Assembly (NCBI RefSeq): GCF_041346945.1
Contig: NZ_CP166850.1
Coordinates: 2,046,001 to 2,110,000 of the forward strand
DNA from: Amycolatopsis sp. cg9
Lineage (GTDB): Bacteria > Actinomycetota > Actinomycetes > Mycobacteriales > Pseudonocardiaceae
DNA: 64,000 nucleotides
Direction of reading: 5' to 3'
Numbering within the stretch: the stretch's first letter is position 1; every line of letters begins with the position of its first letter. Below the pieces are notes generated by a model, which saw only the letters and a program-made list of their open reading frames with translations, was not told where the DNA came from and ran no database searches. This document shows positions 45,824 to 54,979 of the stretch, piece by piece. Both the position numbers and the translations under genes were made by a program.

Positions 45824-47992
45824 TCAGTCCAGGGGGCGGGCGCCGAGGTGGTCGGAGATGAGCTTGCGGGCCACCTCGTCCGGGTCCTGGTCCGGCGGGG
45901 GTGGGGGCGGCGGCGGGGCCGGGCTGGCGTCCTCGTTGTAGAGGTCCTCGTCGTCCTCGTCGGAGGGTTCCGGGGGCAGCGGGATGTCCGGTTCGCTCGT
46001 CGTGACCTTGGGCCGCGCGGGCGAGGGCGGGGTCGCCGGGCGGGCCGGGGCTTCGGCGGGCGGGGCGGCCGCGGTGGACTGGCGCGTGAACGAGCGCTCC
46101 GGTGCGGGTGCCGCCTGCTGGGCGCGGGCCGCGGGGGCGGCCGGGGCGTTGCCGTGGACGCAGCGGACCTGCCAGTCGCCGCCGAGGACGTCGGACAGGG
46201 CGCCGGCGATCTTGCGGGCGTTGTCCTGGTCGGAGAGGCGGCGGGACAGGGGCTCGGACTTGTGCGTGAGCGTGACGGCGTGGCCCTCGACGCTCGCCAC
46301 CGTCGCCTGGGTCAGCATCGCTTCGAGGCTGCGCCCGCCGGTGAACTTGCGCAGGGCGGTCATGAGCTGCGGCCAGATGTTCCGGATCGCGGCGGCGTCC
46401 ATCGCGCCGTCCGCCGCGGGTGCGGCCGGCGCGGGTGCGGCTTGCGCAGCGGGTGCGGCTTCCGGGGCGGGCGTGCCGCCACCGGGCGTGCGCGGGGTGC
46501 CCCAACCACCATCGGCGGACTGGGCGGCGGGAGCACCGGCCGCCGGAGCGGGCGTGCCACCGCCAGGCGTGCGCGGGGCGCCCCAACCGCCATCGGCGGA
46601 GGGCGCGGGCGCAGCCGGGGCGGACGAGCCGCTCTCCGCGGACTGGGCCCCGGCCGCCGCAGCCGAAGCCCCGGCCCCCGCCGAAGCCGCAGCAGCCGGG
46701 CGCGCGGGAGCGGGCTCGACCGGCTCCGCCACCGGCGCCGGCCCGGCCGAAGCCGCGCGCTGCGAGGGACGCGAGAACTTCCCCTCCGCCGCCCGCACCG
46801 GCGGCTCGACGCCACCCTCGGCCGGGGCCGCCGGTGCCGTCGCGCGGCGCTCCAGCCGCTCGATGCGGGCCAGCAGCGCCTTCTCCGCGTCCGTCACCGA
46901 CGGCAGCAGCATCCGGGCGGCCAGCAGTTCCAGCACGAGCCGCGGGGAAGTCGCGCCGCGCATCTCCAGGAGTCCATTGTGGACGATGTCAGCGTAGCGC
47001 GACAGCGTCGCCAGGCCGATCCGCTCGGCCTGCGCCACCATCCGCGTCAGTTCCTCCTCCGGCGCGGACACCAGCCCGCCCGCGGAATCCGGGACCGCGC
47101 GCAGCAGCACCAGGTCGCGCAGCCGGTCGAGCAGGTCCGTGGCGAACCGGCGCGGGTCGTGGCCGGCTTCGGCGAGCTTCTCGACCGTGCCGAACACCGT
47201 CGCGGCGTCCTCGGTCGACAGCGCGTCCACCATGTCGTCGATCAGCGCGACGTCGGTGACGCCCAGCAGCGCCACCGCCCGGCTGTACGACACGCCTTCC
47301 GGCCCGGCGCCGGCGAGCAGCTGGTCGAGCACCGACTGCGTGTCGCGCGCCGACCCGCCGCCCGCGCGGATGACCAGCGGGTACACCGACGGCTCGACCT
47401 CGACGCCCTCCGCGGCGATGTTGCGCTCCAGCAGCGCCCGCATCGAGCTCGGCGGGATCAGCCGGAACGGGTAGTGGTGCGTGCGCGAGCGGATGGTGGT
47501 GAGCACCTTGTCCGGCTCGGTGGTGGCGAAGATGAAGATGACGTGTTCCGGCGGCTCTTCCACGATCTTCAGCAGGGCGTTGAAGCCCTGCGTGGTGACC
47601 ATGTGCGCCTCGTCGATGATGAACACGCGGTAGCGCGACTCGGCCGGCGCGTAGAACGCCTTGTCCCGCAGCTCGCGGGCGTCGTCGACACCACCGTGGC
47701 TCGCCGCGTCCAGCTCCGTGACGTCGACGCTGCCCGACCCCTCGGGCGCGAGCGCCTTGCAGGAGTTGCACTCGCCGCACGGGTCCGGCGTCGGGCCCTT
47801 GGCGCAGTTCAGCGAGCGCGCCATGATGCGCGCGCTCGACGTCTTGCCGCAGCCGCGCGGGCCGGAGAAGAGGTAGGCGTGGTTGATCCGCCCGGCGGAC
47901 AGCGCCGTGCGGAGGGGATCGGTCACATGCTCCTGACCGACGACCTCGGCGAAGGTCGCCGGACGGTACTTGCGGTACAGCGCGAGAGCCAC
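45824..47992 (-). CDS. dnaX: DNA polymerase III subunit gamma/tau
   Basis: A 722-residue clamp-loader ATPase. Walker A is GPRGCGKTSS (about residues 44-53), the zinc cysteines are in CGECNSC with an earlier Cys (LNC), Walker B is IIDEAHM, and the SRC-type motif is RSRTHHY. The collar region ends near residue 380. A long Ala/Pro-rich linker (about 390-560) precedes the tau C-terminal domain (WPQLMTALRKFTGGRSLEAML). I see no slippery site for a short gamma product. It starts with GTG at 47992. Confidence 0.97.
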   Translation of the reverse strand: MALALYRKYRPATFAEVVGQEHVTDPLRTALSAGRINHAYLFSGPRGCGKTSSARIMARSLNCAKGPTPDPCGECNSCKALAPEGSGSVDVTELDAASHGGVDDARELRDKAFYAPAESRYRVFIIDEAHMVTTQGFNALLKIVEEPPEHVIFIFATTEPDKVLTTIRSRTHHYPFRLIPPSSMRALLERNIAAEGVEVEPSVYPLVIRAGGGSARDTQSVLDQLLAGAGPEGVSYSRAVALLGVTDVALIDDMVDALSTEDAATVFGTVEKLAEAGHDPRRFATDLLDRLRDLVLLRAVPDSAGGLVSAPEEELTRMVAQAERIGLATLSRYADIVHNGLLEMRGATSPRLVLELLAARMLLPSVTDAEKALLARIERLERRATAPAAPAEGGVEPPVRAAEGKFSRPSQRAASAGPAPVAEPVEPAPARPAAAASAGAGASAAAAGAQSAESGSSAPAAPAPSADGGWGAPRTPGGGTPAPAAGAPAAQSADGGWGTPRTPGGGTPAPEAAPAAQAAPAPAAPAADGAMDAAAIRNIWPQLMTALRKFTGGRSLEAMLTQATVASVEGHAVTLTHKSEPLSRRLSDQDNARKIAGALSDVLGGDWQVRCVHGNAPAAPAARAQQAAPAPERSFTRQSTAAAPPAEAPARPATPPSPARPKVTTSEPDIPLPPEPSDEDDEDLYNEDASPAPPPPPPPPDQDPDEVARKLISDHLGARPLD

Positions 47993-48035
47993 GCCGCGAG
48001 ACTACCGGGCACCACCGACAACCTTCGCCGTGCGG

Positions 48036-49586
48036 TCAGGGCAGCTGCGCCAGGAGCGCGTTCACCTTGGCCACGTGCTCGGCGGTGAAGGCGTCGCGCG
48101 CCCGCGCCTTCGCCAGCTCGCCGTCCAGGTACGGCTGCAGGAACGAGTCCGGGCCGTCGAGGACGCCCTGGGCGACCGCGTTGACCTCGGGTCCGTCCGA
48201 CAGCGTCTGCGTCACCAGGACGCGCAGGTCGATCAGGTGCGCGGCGTACCGACCGTGGGCGAGGAACTCGCGGACGTCGGCGACGGTGCCGTCCAGCGCG
48301 TGCTGGGCCGCCGACTTCGTCGCGGTACCGCCCGCCGCCATGATCTGGTCGACCTCGACGCGGTCGTCGGTGTCGCGGCCCGGGTAGTCCCCGGTGCGCA
48401 GCAGCGCGGCCACGGCGGAGTACGGCCCGGCGAGCGCGTCACGGGCGGCCTGCCGCAGCCCGGGGCGGGCCTTCGGGTCGGCCGCGATCGCCGCGACGGC
48501 GGCGCGGTCGTCGGTCTCCTGCGCGGCCGCGAGCCCGCCGCGCACGAACGTGACGACGTCGTCGTCGGAACCGCTCAACGCGACGCGGGCCGCGTTCTTG
48601 ACGGCGGCGCTGCCGTGACGCAGCAGGTAGGCCGACGCGCGGCGGCCGTTCGGCACGGTCAGCGCCGGGTCCGCCGCGTCGGTGAGCAGCTTGTCGTTGT
48701 CGGCCTTGGCCTGCGCCGCGCGGGCGGCGGCGTCACGGGCCTGCTGCTCCGCGGCGGCCGCCGCGGCCGCCGCGACCTGCGCGTCTTGCTGGGCCTCGGC
48801 CTGCTGGCCGGCGAGCCGGTCGGTGTTCGCCCGGCGCGCGTCCGAGGCGATGGTCGTGGCGCGGCTCTTGGCCAGCTGGACGCCGATGGCGCTGTGGTTG
48901 GCCGCGGCGGCCTTGCCGTAGTCGACCTGCGCCTGGACCGCGGCGAGCTCGGTGTCCCCGTTCGCGGCGACCTGACGCCACAGCGAGAGGAAGTACCGGA
49001 CGTCGTCCGGGGTGCCGTCGAGCGCGGTCTGCGCGGCGGCCTTGACCTCGGGACCACCGGCCGCGAGGGCCTGGTTCGCCGTGATCCGCTCGTCGGTGTC
49101 GCGCGCCTGCCGCAGGCCGGTCTCGAGGAAGGCGCGGACATCGGCGGCCGTGCCGTCGAGGGCCTTCTGGGCCCGGGCGTTGACGGTCGGGCCGCCGGTG
49201 CTCATGGCCTGGCCGACCGCGATCCGGTCGTCCGCGATCCGCGCCTGGGGCAGCCCGGTGGCGAGGAAGGCCCGGATGTCCTCGACGGTGCCGTCCAGTG
49301 CCTGCTGCGCGGCGCGCTTGGTGACCGGGCCGCCGCTCGCCACGGCCTGGTTGACCAGGACGCGGTCGTCGTCGTTCTTCGCCTGGTACTGGCCGGTGGT
49401 CAGGAAGCTCCGCAGGTCGGCGGGTGAGCCGAGGAGTGCCGCTTCGGCGGCGCGGCTCACGCCGGGTCCGCCGGTCTCCAGCAGCGAAACGGCCTGGGCC
49501 CGGTCGGGCAGGACGTCCGCGGCCGCCGGCGTCGCCACGGCGACGGCGGCGAGTGCCACAGCCGCGATCAATGCGTTCGCACGCAA
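48036..49586 (-). CDS. Exported ALF-repeat protein without toxin domain
   Basis: A 516-residue secreted protein. The start is TTG 49586, preceded by GAGGGGG at 8 nt, giving a signal peptide MRANALIAAVALAAVAVATPAAA. Four ALF repeats (about residues 25-200; LETGGPGVSRAAEAALLGSPADLRSFLTTGQY is the first) are followed by an Ala-rich coiled coil (about 200-285) and further ALF repeats (about 300-500). It ends after a helix with no recognisable effector domain. It resembles the stalk of the toxin-like protein 4.4 kb away. No immunity-like gene follows; dnaX is 43 bp downstream. Confidence 0.8.
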   Translation of the reverse strand: MRANALIAAVALAAVAVATPAAADVLPDRAQAVSLLETGGPGVSRAAEAALLGSPADLRSFLTTGQYQAKNDDDRVLVNQAVASGGPVTKRAAQQALDGTVEDIRAFLATGLPQARIADDRIAVGQAMSTGGPTVNARAQKALDGTAADVRAFLETGLRQARDTDERITANQALAAGGPEVKAAAQTALDGTPDDVRYFLSLWRQVAANGDTELAAVQAQVDYGKAAAANHSAIGVQLAKSRATTIASDARRANTDRLAGQQAEAQQDAQVAAAAAAAAEQQARDAAARAAQAKADNDKLLTDAADPALTVPNGRRASAYLLRHGSAAVKNAARVALSGSDDDVVTFVRGGLAAAQETDDRAAVAAIAADPKARPGLRQAARDALAGPYSAVAALLRTGDYPGRDTDDRVEVDQIMAAGGTATKSAAQHALDGTVADVREFLAHGRYAAHLIDLRVLVTQTLSDGPEVNAVAQGVLDGPDSFLQPYLDGELAKARARDAFTAEHVAKVNALLAQLP

Positions 49587-49641
49587 GAAGAACCCCCTCG
49601 ATCGATGATCGTTCCGCTCCCTTATCGCGGAGCCGGTCGGA

Positions 49642-50517
49642 ATGTTTCCGATAACCTCGGACTCCGTGAGTCGTTCGCGGAAGACCGGGCCGGTGCCCGG
49701 GCGGTACCCGGTGCGGTTCGGGACGGCGGAGCTGCTCCGGGACGCCGACCGCGGCAACGCGTGGCTGCTGTCGGTGGACGGGGTCGCGCAGTCGTACGTC
49801 GACCTCGACGCCCCGGCCTCCCTGGAGTTCGACTACGTCCGGCGGTTCGGCGACGTGGTGGACCTGCTGCCGCCGGGTCCCGTCGACGCGCTGCACATCG
49901 GCGGCGCGGCGTGCACCCTCCCGAGGTACGTCGCGGCGACGCGGCCGGGCTCGCGGCAGCTGGTGTTCGACGCCGACGGCGAGCTGGTCGACCTGGTCCG
50001 CGCCCAGCTGGGCCTGCGGATCCCGGGCCTGCGGGTCCGGATCACCGACGGCCGCACGGGCCTGGCGACCCGCCGCGAGGACACGGCGGACCTGGTGGTG
50101 GTCGACGCGTTCGAGCGCGCGACGCTGGCGGGCGGCCTGGCCACGCTGGAGGCGACGCGCGCGATCGCGGGCGTCCTGCGCACCCCGGGCACCTACCTGG
50201 CGAACATCACGGACGGCTCGGGCCTGCCGTTCGCCCGCCGCTTCCTGGCGACGTTGCGGGAGGTCTTCCCGGAGGTCCTGGTGCTGGCGGACCCGGCGGT
50301 CCTGAAGGGCCGCCGCTTCGGCAACCTGGTGTTCGCAGCCTCAGCGACCCCACTCCCCACGACGGAACTCGAGCGCCGAACGGCCTCAGCGGCATTCCCG
50401 GCAAGGTGCGTACACGGCCCCGGGCTGCACAAACTGACAGGCCGGGCAGCGGTGATCACGGACGCGGACACCCCACCACCCCCCAAACCCCCGGAAGACG
50501 TCCTGGGCCTGTTCTGA
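49642..50517 (+). CDS. Spermidine-synthase-like methyltransferase-fold protein
   Basis: A 291-residue protein with the fold of spermidine synthase/SAM enzymes. LEFDYVRRFGDVVDLL precedes the motif-I strand ALHIGGAACTLPRYVA (about residues 83-98), QLVFDADGELVDLVR is the acidic ribose-binding strand, and DLVVVDAFERAT is the motif-IV region. Several such orphan proteins in actinobacteria have no proven aminopropyl transfer and may be methyltransferase-like. ATG 49642 has GGAG 9 nt upstream; GTG 49666 is an alternative. It is divergent from the ALF-repeat gene with a 55-bp gap. Confidence 0.75.
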   Translation: MFPITSDSVSRSRKTGPVPGRYPVRFGTAELLRDADRGNAWLLSVDGVAQSYVDLDAPASLEFDYVRRFGDVVDLLPPGPVDALHIGGAACTLPRYVAATRPGSRQLVFDADGELVDLVRAQLGLRIPGLRVRITDGRTGLATRREDTADLVVVDAFERATLAGGLATLEATRAIAGVLRTPGTYLANITDGSGLPFARRFLATLREVFPEVLVLADPAVLKGRRFGNLVFAASATPLPTTELERRTASAAFPARCVHGPGLHKLTGRAAVITDADTPPPPKPPEDVLGLF

Positions 50518-50579
50518 AACTCGCACGCTCTCACTCGCGCGGGGCCCTCCCAACCGGCACGTGCGGCACCGTGGGGGTT

Positions 50580-50598
50580 CCGGGGGCTCGGCCCCCGG
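50580..50598. terminator. Hairpin terminator after the spermidine-synthase-like gene
   Basis: CCGGGGGC (50580-50587) and GCCCCCGG (50591-50598) form an 8-bp stem with a TCG loop, followed by GCAAAAGG. It ends the + strand gene 62 bp after its stop. A second small stem GGGGC-GAA-GCCCC is at 50628-50640. Confidence 0.6.
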
Positions 50599-50661
50599 GC
50601 AAAAGGACGAAGTGCAGGCCCGGCGAAGGGGCGAAGCCCCGAGAGCCGGAGCCGAAAAGAA

Positions 50662-50750
50662 GGGGACCCCGCGCACCCGCCAGAGCCTGCTTATCCTTGC
50701 TGCCTTCCGGCCCTGGGGAGGTTCACAGGGTGGACGCCGCGCGGGGTCCG
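50662..50750 (-). ncRNA. ffs: Signal recognition particle RNA (small bacterial type)
   Basis: On the minus strand the conserved SRP core is intact: GTGAACCTCCCCAGG, then GGCCGGAAGGCAGCAAGG with the GGAA apical region, and AAGCAGGC. The flanks GGACCCCGCG and CGCGGGGTCC close a long terminal stem. A -10-like TAGACT (50762-50757) fits a start at about 50750, and a TTCTTTT run follows the stem. The RNA scaffolds Ffh for membrane targeting. The ends are accurate only to a few bases. Confidence 0.92.
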
Positions 50751-50773
50751 TGGATCAGTCTAGCGGAGGCCTC

Positions 50774-51373
50774 TCAAGCCCCGGCGCCGGCCTGCGCTCG
50801 GGCCTTCTTGAACGTGTTGTGCAGCACCGCCAGCAGCGCGTCCCGCACCGAGAGCTTCTGCCGCGCGTCGAACGTGATCAGCGGGACGTCCTCGCTGACC
50901 GCCAGCGCCCACCGGATGTCCTCGAGGTTGTGGCCCAGTGCCCCGTCGAACATGTTCACCGCCACCACGAACGGCAGGCCCGCGTTCTCGAAGTAGTCGA
51001 CCGCCGGGTAGCAGTCGTCCATGCGGCGGGTGTCCACGATCACCAGCGCGCCCAGTGCGCCGTGGACCAGGTCCTGCCACATGAAGCCGAAGCGGTCCTG
51101 GCCGGGGGTGCCGAACAGGTACAGCTTGACCTCGTCGTCGATCGTGATGCAGCCGAAGTCCAGCGCGACCGTCGTGGTGGTCTTGGCCGGGACGTGGCCG
51201 GTGCGGTCCACCGAAGCCGCCACCGACGTGATCGCGGCTTCGGTCGTCAGCGGCTTGATTTCCGAGATCGCGCCGACCGCCGTCGTCTTGCCGACGCCGA
51301 AGCCGCCCGCGATGACGATCTTGACCGGGGCCGGCGGGCGGGCCGCCGGTTCAGTGAATGGCTTCGAGTCCAC
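50774..51373 (-). CDS. Conservon small GTPase-like protein CvnD
   Basis: A 199-residue Ras/MglA-like ATP/GTP-binding protein. The P-loop is GGFGVGKTT (about residues 23-31), the G3-like motif is FGTPGQDRF, and VAVNMFDG is in the position of NKxD. Conservon GTPases interact with the roadblock and kinase-like partners at the membrane. GTG 51373 lies inside the end of the DUF742 gene (23-bp overlap). It is the last gene of cvnABCD and ends 24 bp before the SRP RNA. Confidence 0.92.
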   Translation of the reverse strand: MDSKPFTEPAARPPAPVKIVIAGGFGVGKTTAVGAISEIKPLTTEAAITSVAASVDRTGHVPAKTTTTVALDFGCITIDDEVKLYLFGTPGQDRFGFMWQDLVHGALGALVIVDTRRMDDCYPAVDYFENAGLPFVVAVNMFDGALGHNLEDIRWALAVSEDVPLITFDARQKLSVRDALLAVLHNTFKKARAQAGAGA

Positions 51374-51707
51374 GAATGACCCTTTCGATCATGCCCAGGT
51401 CGTGCTTGTTGTGGTTCCCCGGCCGCCGGACGACGACGTAGCCCAGCTCGGCGAGGTCGGCCACCAGCACGCGGGCGACGCCGATGTGGAGCCCGAGCAT
51501 GGCGGCCACCTCGGCGACCGACATGGTGCTCCGGCAGAGGGAAACGATTTCCTGCCGCTCGAAGGTGAGCTTCGGGTGCGATGCCGCACCGAGGCGGGAC
51601 GTCATGACCTGCGCCTCGATCTCGAGGGTCTGGTCCACCGGCTGGGCCCGCCCCGAGGTCATCAGGTACGGCCGCAGCAGGGAGATGTCCGGCTCCTCGG
51701 TCATCAC
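51351..51707 (-). CDS. Conservon DUF742 protein CvnC
   Basis: A 118-residue winged-helix-like protein. ISLLRPYLMTSGR is the family signature at about residues 9-21, and the helix pair MSVAEVAAMLGLHIGVARVLVADLAELG resembles an HTH. It is the third gene of the conservon and links the roadblock protein and the GTPase. The start is GTG 51707 or ATG 51704; both overlap the roadblock stop (GTGATGA). Confidence 0.92.
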   Translation of the reverse strand: MMTEEPDISLLRPYLMTSGRAQPVDQTLEIEAQVMTSRLGAASHPKLTFERQEIVSLCRSTMSVAEVAAMLGLHIGVARVLVADLAELGYVVVRRPGNHNKHDLGMIERVIRGLEAIH

Positions 51708-52138
51708 GCACCCACGGTGTTCTTGAGCTCCTCGATCAGGCCCGGCGTGAGGACTTCGGTGGCGCGGTTGGCGAACATCGCCATCTCGTAGGCGATCGTG
51801 CCGAGGCTGGCCTGCTTGTTGGCGAGGACGCCGAGCGAGCAGCCGATGCTGATGGTGCAGACCAGCAGGTACCCGTGCTCCAGCTCGATGATCACCTTGT
51901 CCGGCGAGCCGAGCGGGTGGCTTTCGGAGACGCCGTGCGCCAGGCCGAGCATGGCGGAAGAGATCGCGGCGAGGCGGTCGGCGTTGGAGCGCTCGAGCTC
52001 CGAAGACACCGCGATCAGCAAGCCGTCGGCCGAGACCGCGATGGCGGCGATCGCGCCCGCGGTGTGCTGCGCGAAGCGGCTCACCAGCCAGTTGAAGTTC
52101 TGGGCTTCGACACTGACTCCAGGTGCGGGGATGCTCAT
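51704..52138 (-). CDS. Conservon roadblock/LC7 protein CvnB
   Basis: A 144-residue roadblock/LC7-domain protein. FNWLVSRFAQHTAGAIAAIAVSADGLLIAVS is the first helix-strand unit, and MAMFANRATEVLTPGLIEEL is the last helix. Roadblock proteins regulate small GTPases, here presumably CvnD. It overlaps the kinase-like gene by 4 bp. Confidence 0.93.
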   Translation of the reverse strand: MSIPAPGVSVEAQNFNWLVSRFAQHTAGAIAAIAVSADGLLIAVSSELERSNADRLAAISSAMLGLAHGVSESHPLGSPDKVIIELEHGYLLVCTISIGCSLGVLANKQASLGTIAYEMAMFANRATEVLTPGLIEELKNTVGA

Positions 52139-54954
52139 TTCCTGCTCTCTTCTCCTCGTTCCATCACACGACCGGCGACCACGCCTTGGGGCGGGCTGTC
52201 TGCCGTTACCACGTCCGCCTTGGCGAGGCCGGCGGCGAACGCGTCGAACGCCGCTCGCTCGGCCGCCGGGTCCCGCTTGCTGCGGTTGACGACGGCTCGG
52301 GCGATCGGCCGCCCCGCGGGCTGCTGGCGCAGGCCGGGGGCGAGCTGGGCACCGGGGACGCGGCGGACCAGGCCGTCCCGGGACGGCGGGGTCGCGGCGG
52401 GCGGCGCCACGGCGCGGGGCGCTCCGCCGGGCATCGCCGAGTCACCGGGGACGCGCACCGGCAGCGACGCGCCATCGCCCGGCGACGACACCGACGCGGC
52501 CGGGGCCGGCGCCGCACTTTCACGTGAAAGTGCGGCTCCCAGGTCGGCACTTTCACGTGAAAGTGCGGTCGGCGGCGAGGCGGGCGGTGCGGTCTCCATC
52601 GCGCTGACCTCGGCGGCCTTGGCGAACGCGCTCTGGAAGCCGTCCATGGCGAGCTTGGTCGCGTCGGGGTCGTGCCGCGGCTTGCCCTCGGCCGACGGCG
52701 CCGTCGTGCCCGGCTCGGGCAGCTGGGCACCGCGGACGCGGCGGCGGAGGCCACCCCGGGTCTCGGGTTCGGGGTCGGCCGCGGGCGGCTCGGCGGGTTC
52801 GGCGTCCGGCCACACCGGTTCGAGCTGGTTGAACCAGCGGAAGCCGTTGCCGTTGCCGAGCAGGGCCGGGATCGCCGGCGCCGGCAGTTCGGCCGGGCGC
52901 GCCACCGGCCGCAGCTCGTCCAAAGTGGACAAGGACGTCGCCGCGGCGGCCACCGCGGCGGCTTCGGCGGGACGCGGTTTCGGTGCGGGTGACACCTGCG
53001 CCGGGATCGCCGGCACCGGCTCGGTCTTCGGGAGCAGCCCGGTGCGGTGGCTGAACAGCGACGGCGGGATCGTCAGCCGCGCGGTCACGCCGCCGGTGGT
53101 CGGCGTCGCGAGCAGTTCGACGCCCAGTTCGTGGCGCCGCGCCAGGCGGCCGACCACGAACAGGCCGAGCACGCTGGTCGGCGCGAGCTCGAGGCGCTCG
53201 CGCTCGACGAGCCGCTTGTTCTCCTCGGCCAGCTTCTCCGCGGTCATGCCGATGCCGTGGTCGACGACGTTCACCAGGCACGAGCCGTCGGCGAGGAGCA
53301 TCGTGTCCACCTCGACCATCGACCCCGGCGGCGAGAACGACGTCGCGTTCTCCAGCAGCTCGGCGAACACCAGCACCAGGTCGGCGCCGAGGGCCGAGGA
53401 CAGCAGGATTTCGGCGACGACGCCGAGCTTCACCCGCTGGTAGTCCTCGATTTCGGCGAGCGCGGAGCGCAGCGCCGTCGACAGCCCGATCGGGCCGGCG
53501 ATGCGGGTTTCGTCGCGGGTGCCGGAGACGACGAGCAGGTTGTCCGCGTTCCGGCGGAGGCGGGTGGAGAGGTGGTCGAGCCGGTAGAGGCTGGCCAGCA
53601 GCCGGGTGTCCTGCTCGTTGCGCTCGACCTCGTCGATCAGCGCCAGCTGGCGGCCGACGAGGTTCTGCGTGCGCTTGGCGACGTTCGCGAACATCAGGCT
53701 GGTGTTGCGCCGGGTGAGCGCCTGCCGCTCGACCAGCTCGGCCGCGGTGGTCTGGACCCGGTTGAACGCGGCGGCCAGCTTGCCGAGCTCGTCGTCGGAG
53801 ACGACGTCGATGGTGGCCAGCCGCGGGACCTGTTCCTCGGCCTCTTCGGTGTCGGTCACGCGGACGAGCTCGGTGCCGGCCAGGTCGGCGACCGACGTCG
53901 CCGCCGTGGTCAGCCGCCGCAGCGGCTGCGCGATCGAGCGGGCGACCGCGACGGCGAGGAAGGCGACCAGCAGGAACAGCGCGGCCGCGCCGATGCCGAC
54001 CGTCCAGGCCAGCCGGGTGCCGGCGTCGGCGCGGCCGGTCGCCGCGTCGGCGATTTCGCCGGTGACCTTCTCCTGCACGAGTTTCCGCTGCCCCGCCTGG
54101 GCTTCCGACGCGCTCAGGACGTCGGCGACGTACTGGATCGTCCCGGCCGAGTCGCGGGGGTTGTCGATCTGGGCGGCGAGGTCGTTGATCCGGCGGCCCG
54201 CTTCGCTCTGCTCGACGTTGACGACCAGCGCGGACTGCGAACGGTCGGTCTCGTCGTCGGCCTGCTGGACGAACCGGTCGGTGAAGATCGGCGCCTGCTG
54301 GGTCGCGTCGTCCAAGATGGACCGGCCGGCCTCGGGCGACACCGCGGTCACGATCAACGCCATGCCGCGCAACGAGTTCTCCTCGTTGGCGCGCAGCAGC
54401 GCCTCCAGCGCGGTCAGCTCCCGCGTGCCCTCGGCGTCGCTGGTCAGCTGCGGGACGAGCCGCAGCGAGTCGATCACCGCGCCGATCACCGCGTGGTAGG
54501 TGCGGGCGACGCTGTCGAGCGCGACGCCGCGGCGCTCCGCGTTCTGCCGGAGCTCGTTCAGCGAGCCGACCCGGGTCAGCGCGGCGGCCAGCTCGTCCGG
54601 CGCGTCGGAACCCAGCGACGACCGCACGTTCTCGACCGCCGCGTTCACCGCCTTCTGCTGCTGCAGCATCCGGTCGGCGGACATCGACGGCGTGGCGACG
54701 TAGGCGCCGGTCAGCAGCCGCTCGCGCTGCAGCTGCCAGACCAGGCCGCCGAGCTGCTGGGTGTGCCGCGCGACCGTCGCCGACTGCGCCGCGGCCACGG
54801 CGCTGGTCGCCTGCGTCAGCACGAACGGCACCGATACCAGCACCACCGCGACCAGCGGTGGCAGGAGCAGCAGGTTCAGCTTGCCGCGAATGCCGAGCCG
54901 GGCGAGGAAACCCCCGCCGCCCGCACGTTTCGCGGTCGCCCCGCCGTGCTTCAT
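52135..54954 (-). CDS. Conservon histidine-kinase-like sensor CvnA
   Basis: A 939-residue membrane sensor. TM1 is at about residues 29-50, an extracellular nitrate-sensor-like (NIT) helical domain at about 60-305, TM2 at about 318-338 (AAALFLLVAFLAVAVA), a HAMP segment at 340-395, a dimerisation region (ANVAKRTQNLVGRQLALIDEVERNEQD) and HATPase_c at about 500-620 (FAELLENATSFSPPG N-box, VVDHGIGM G1-box). A phospho-acceptor His of classical type is not evident, as usual for CvnA. The C-terminal 300 residues are Pro/Ala-rich. Two identical 20-bp palindromes are inserted in frame in that tail (ALSRES sequences). Confidence 0.92.
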   Translation of the reverse strand: MKHGGATAKRAGGGGFLARLGIRGKLNLLLLPPLVAVVLVSVPFVLTQATSAVAAAQSATVARHTQQLGGLVWQLQRERLLTGAYVATPSMSADRMLQQQKAVNAAVENVRSSLGSDAPDELAAALTRVGSLNELRQNAERRGVALDSVARTYHAVIGAVIDSLRLVPQLTSDAEGTRELTALEALLRANEENSLRGMALIVTAVSPEAGRSILDDATQQAPIFTDRFVQQADDETDRSQSALVVNVEQSEAGRRINDLAAQIDNPRDSAGTIQYVADVLSASEAQAGQRKLVQEKVTGEIADAATGRADAGTRLAWTVGIGAAALFLLVAFLAVAVARSIAQPLRRLTTAATSVADLAGTELVRVTDTEEAEEQVPRLATIDVVSDDELGKLAAAFNRVQTTAAELVERQALTRRNTSLMFANVAKRTQNLVGRQLALIDEVERNEQDTRLLASLYRLDHLSTRLRRNADNLLVVSGTRDETRIAGPIGLSTALRSALAEIEDYQRVKLGVVAEILLSSALGADLVLVFAELLENATSFSPPGSMVEVDTMLLADGSCLVNVVDHGIGMTAEKLAEENKRLVERERLELAPTSVLGLFVVGRLARRHELGVELLATPTTGGVTARLTIPPSLFSHRTGLLPKTEPVPAIPAQVSPAPKPRPAEAAAVAAAATSLSTLDELRPVARPAELPAPAIPALLGNGNGFRWFNQLEPVWPDAEPAEPPAADPEPETRGGLRRRVRGAQLPEPGTTAPSAEGKPRHDPDATKLAMDGFQSAFAKAAEVSAMETAPPASPPTALSRESADLGAALSRESAAPAPAASVSSPGDGASLPVRVPGDSAMPGGAPRAVAPPAATPPSRDGLVRRVPGAQLAPGLRQQPAGRPIARAVVNRSKRDPAAERAAFDAFAAGLAKADVVTADSPPQGVVAGRVMERGEESRK
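52511..52566. repeat. Two perfect palindromes inside the cvnA coding tail
   Basis: GCACTTTCACGTGAAAGTGC occurs at 52514-52533 and again at 52547-52566, 33 bp apart (11 codons, same frame). The first extends to a 26-bp perfect palindrome (52511-52536). Both encode ALSRESA in the low-complexity tail. They look like a dispersed palindromic element inserted and then duplicated. Confidence 0.75.
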
Positions 54955-54979
54955 CCCGCCACCTTCCCGTCTTCCGTTC

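Noticed and set aside
45824..47992. Programmed frameshift in dnaX making a short gamma subunit
   Set aside because: I found no A-rich slippery heptamer in the gene; it appears to make only the long product.
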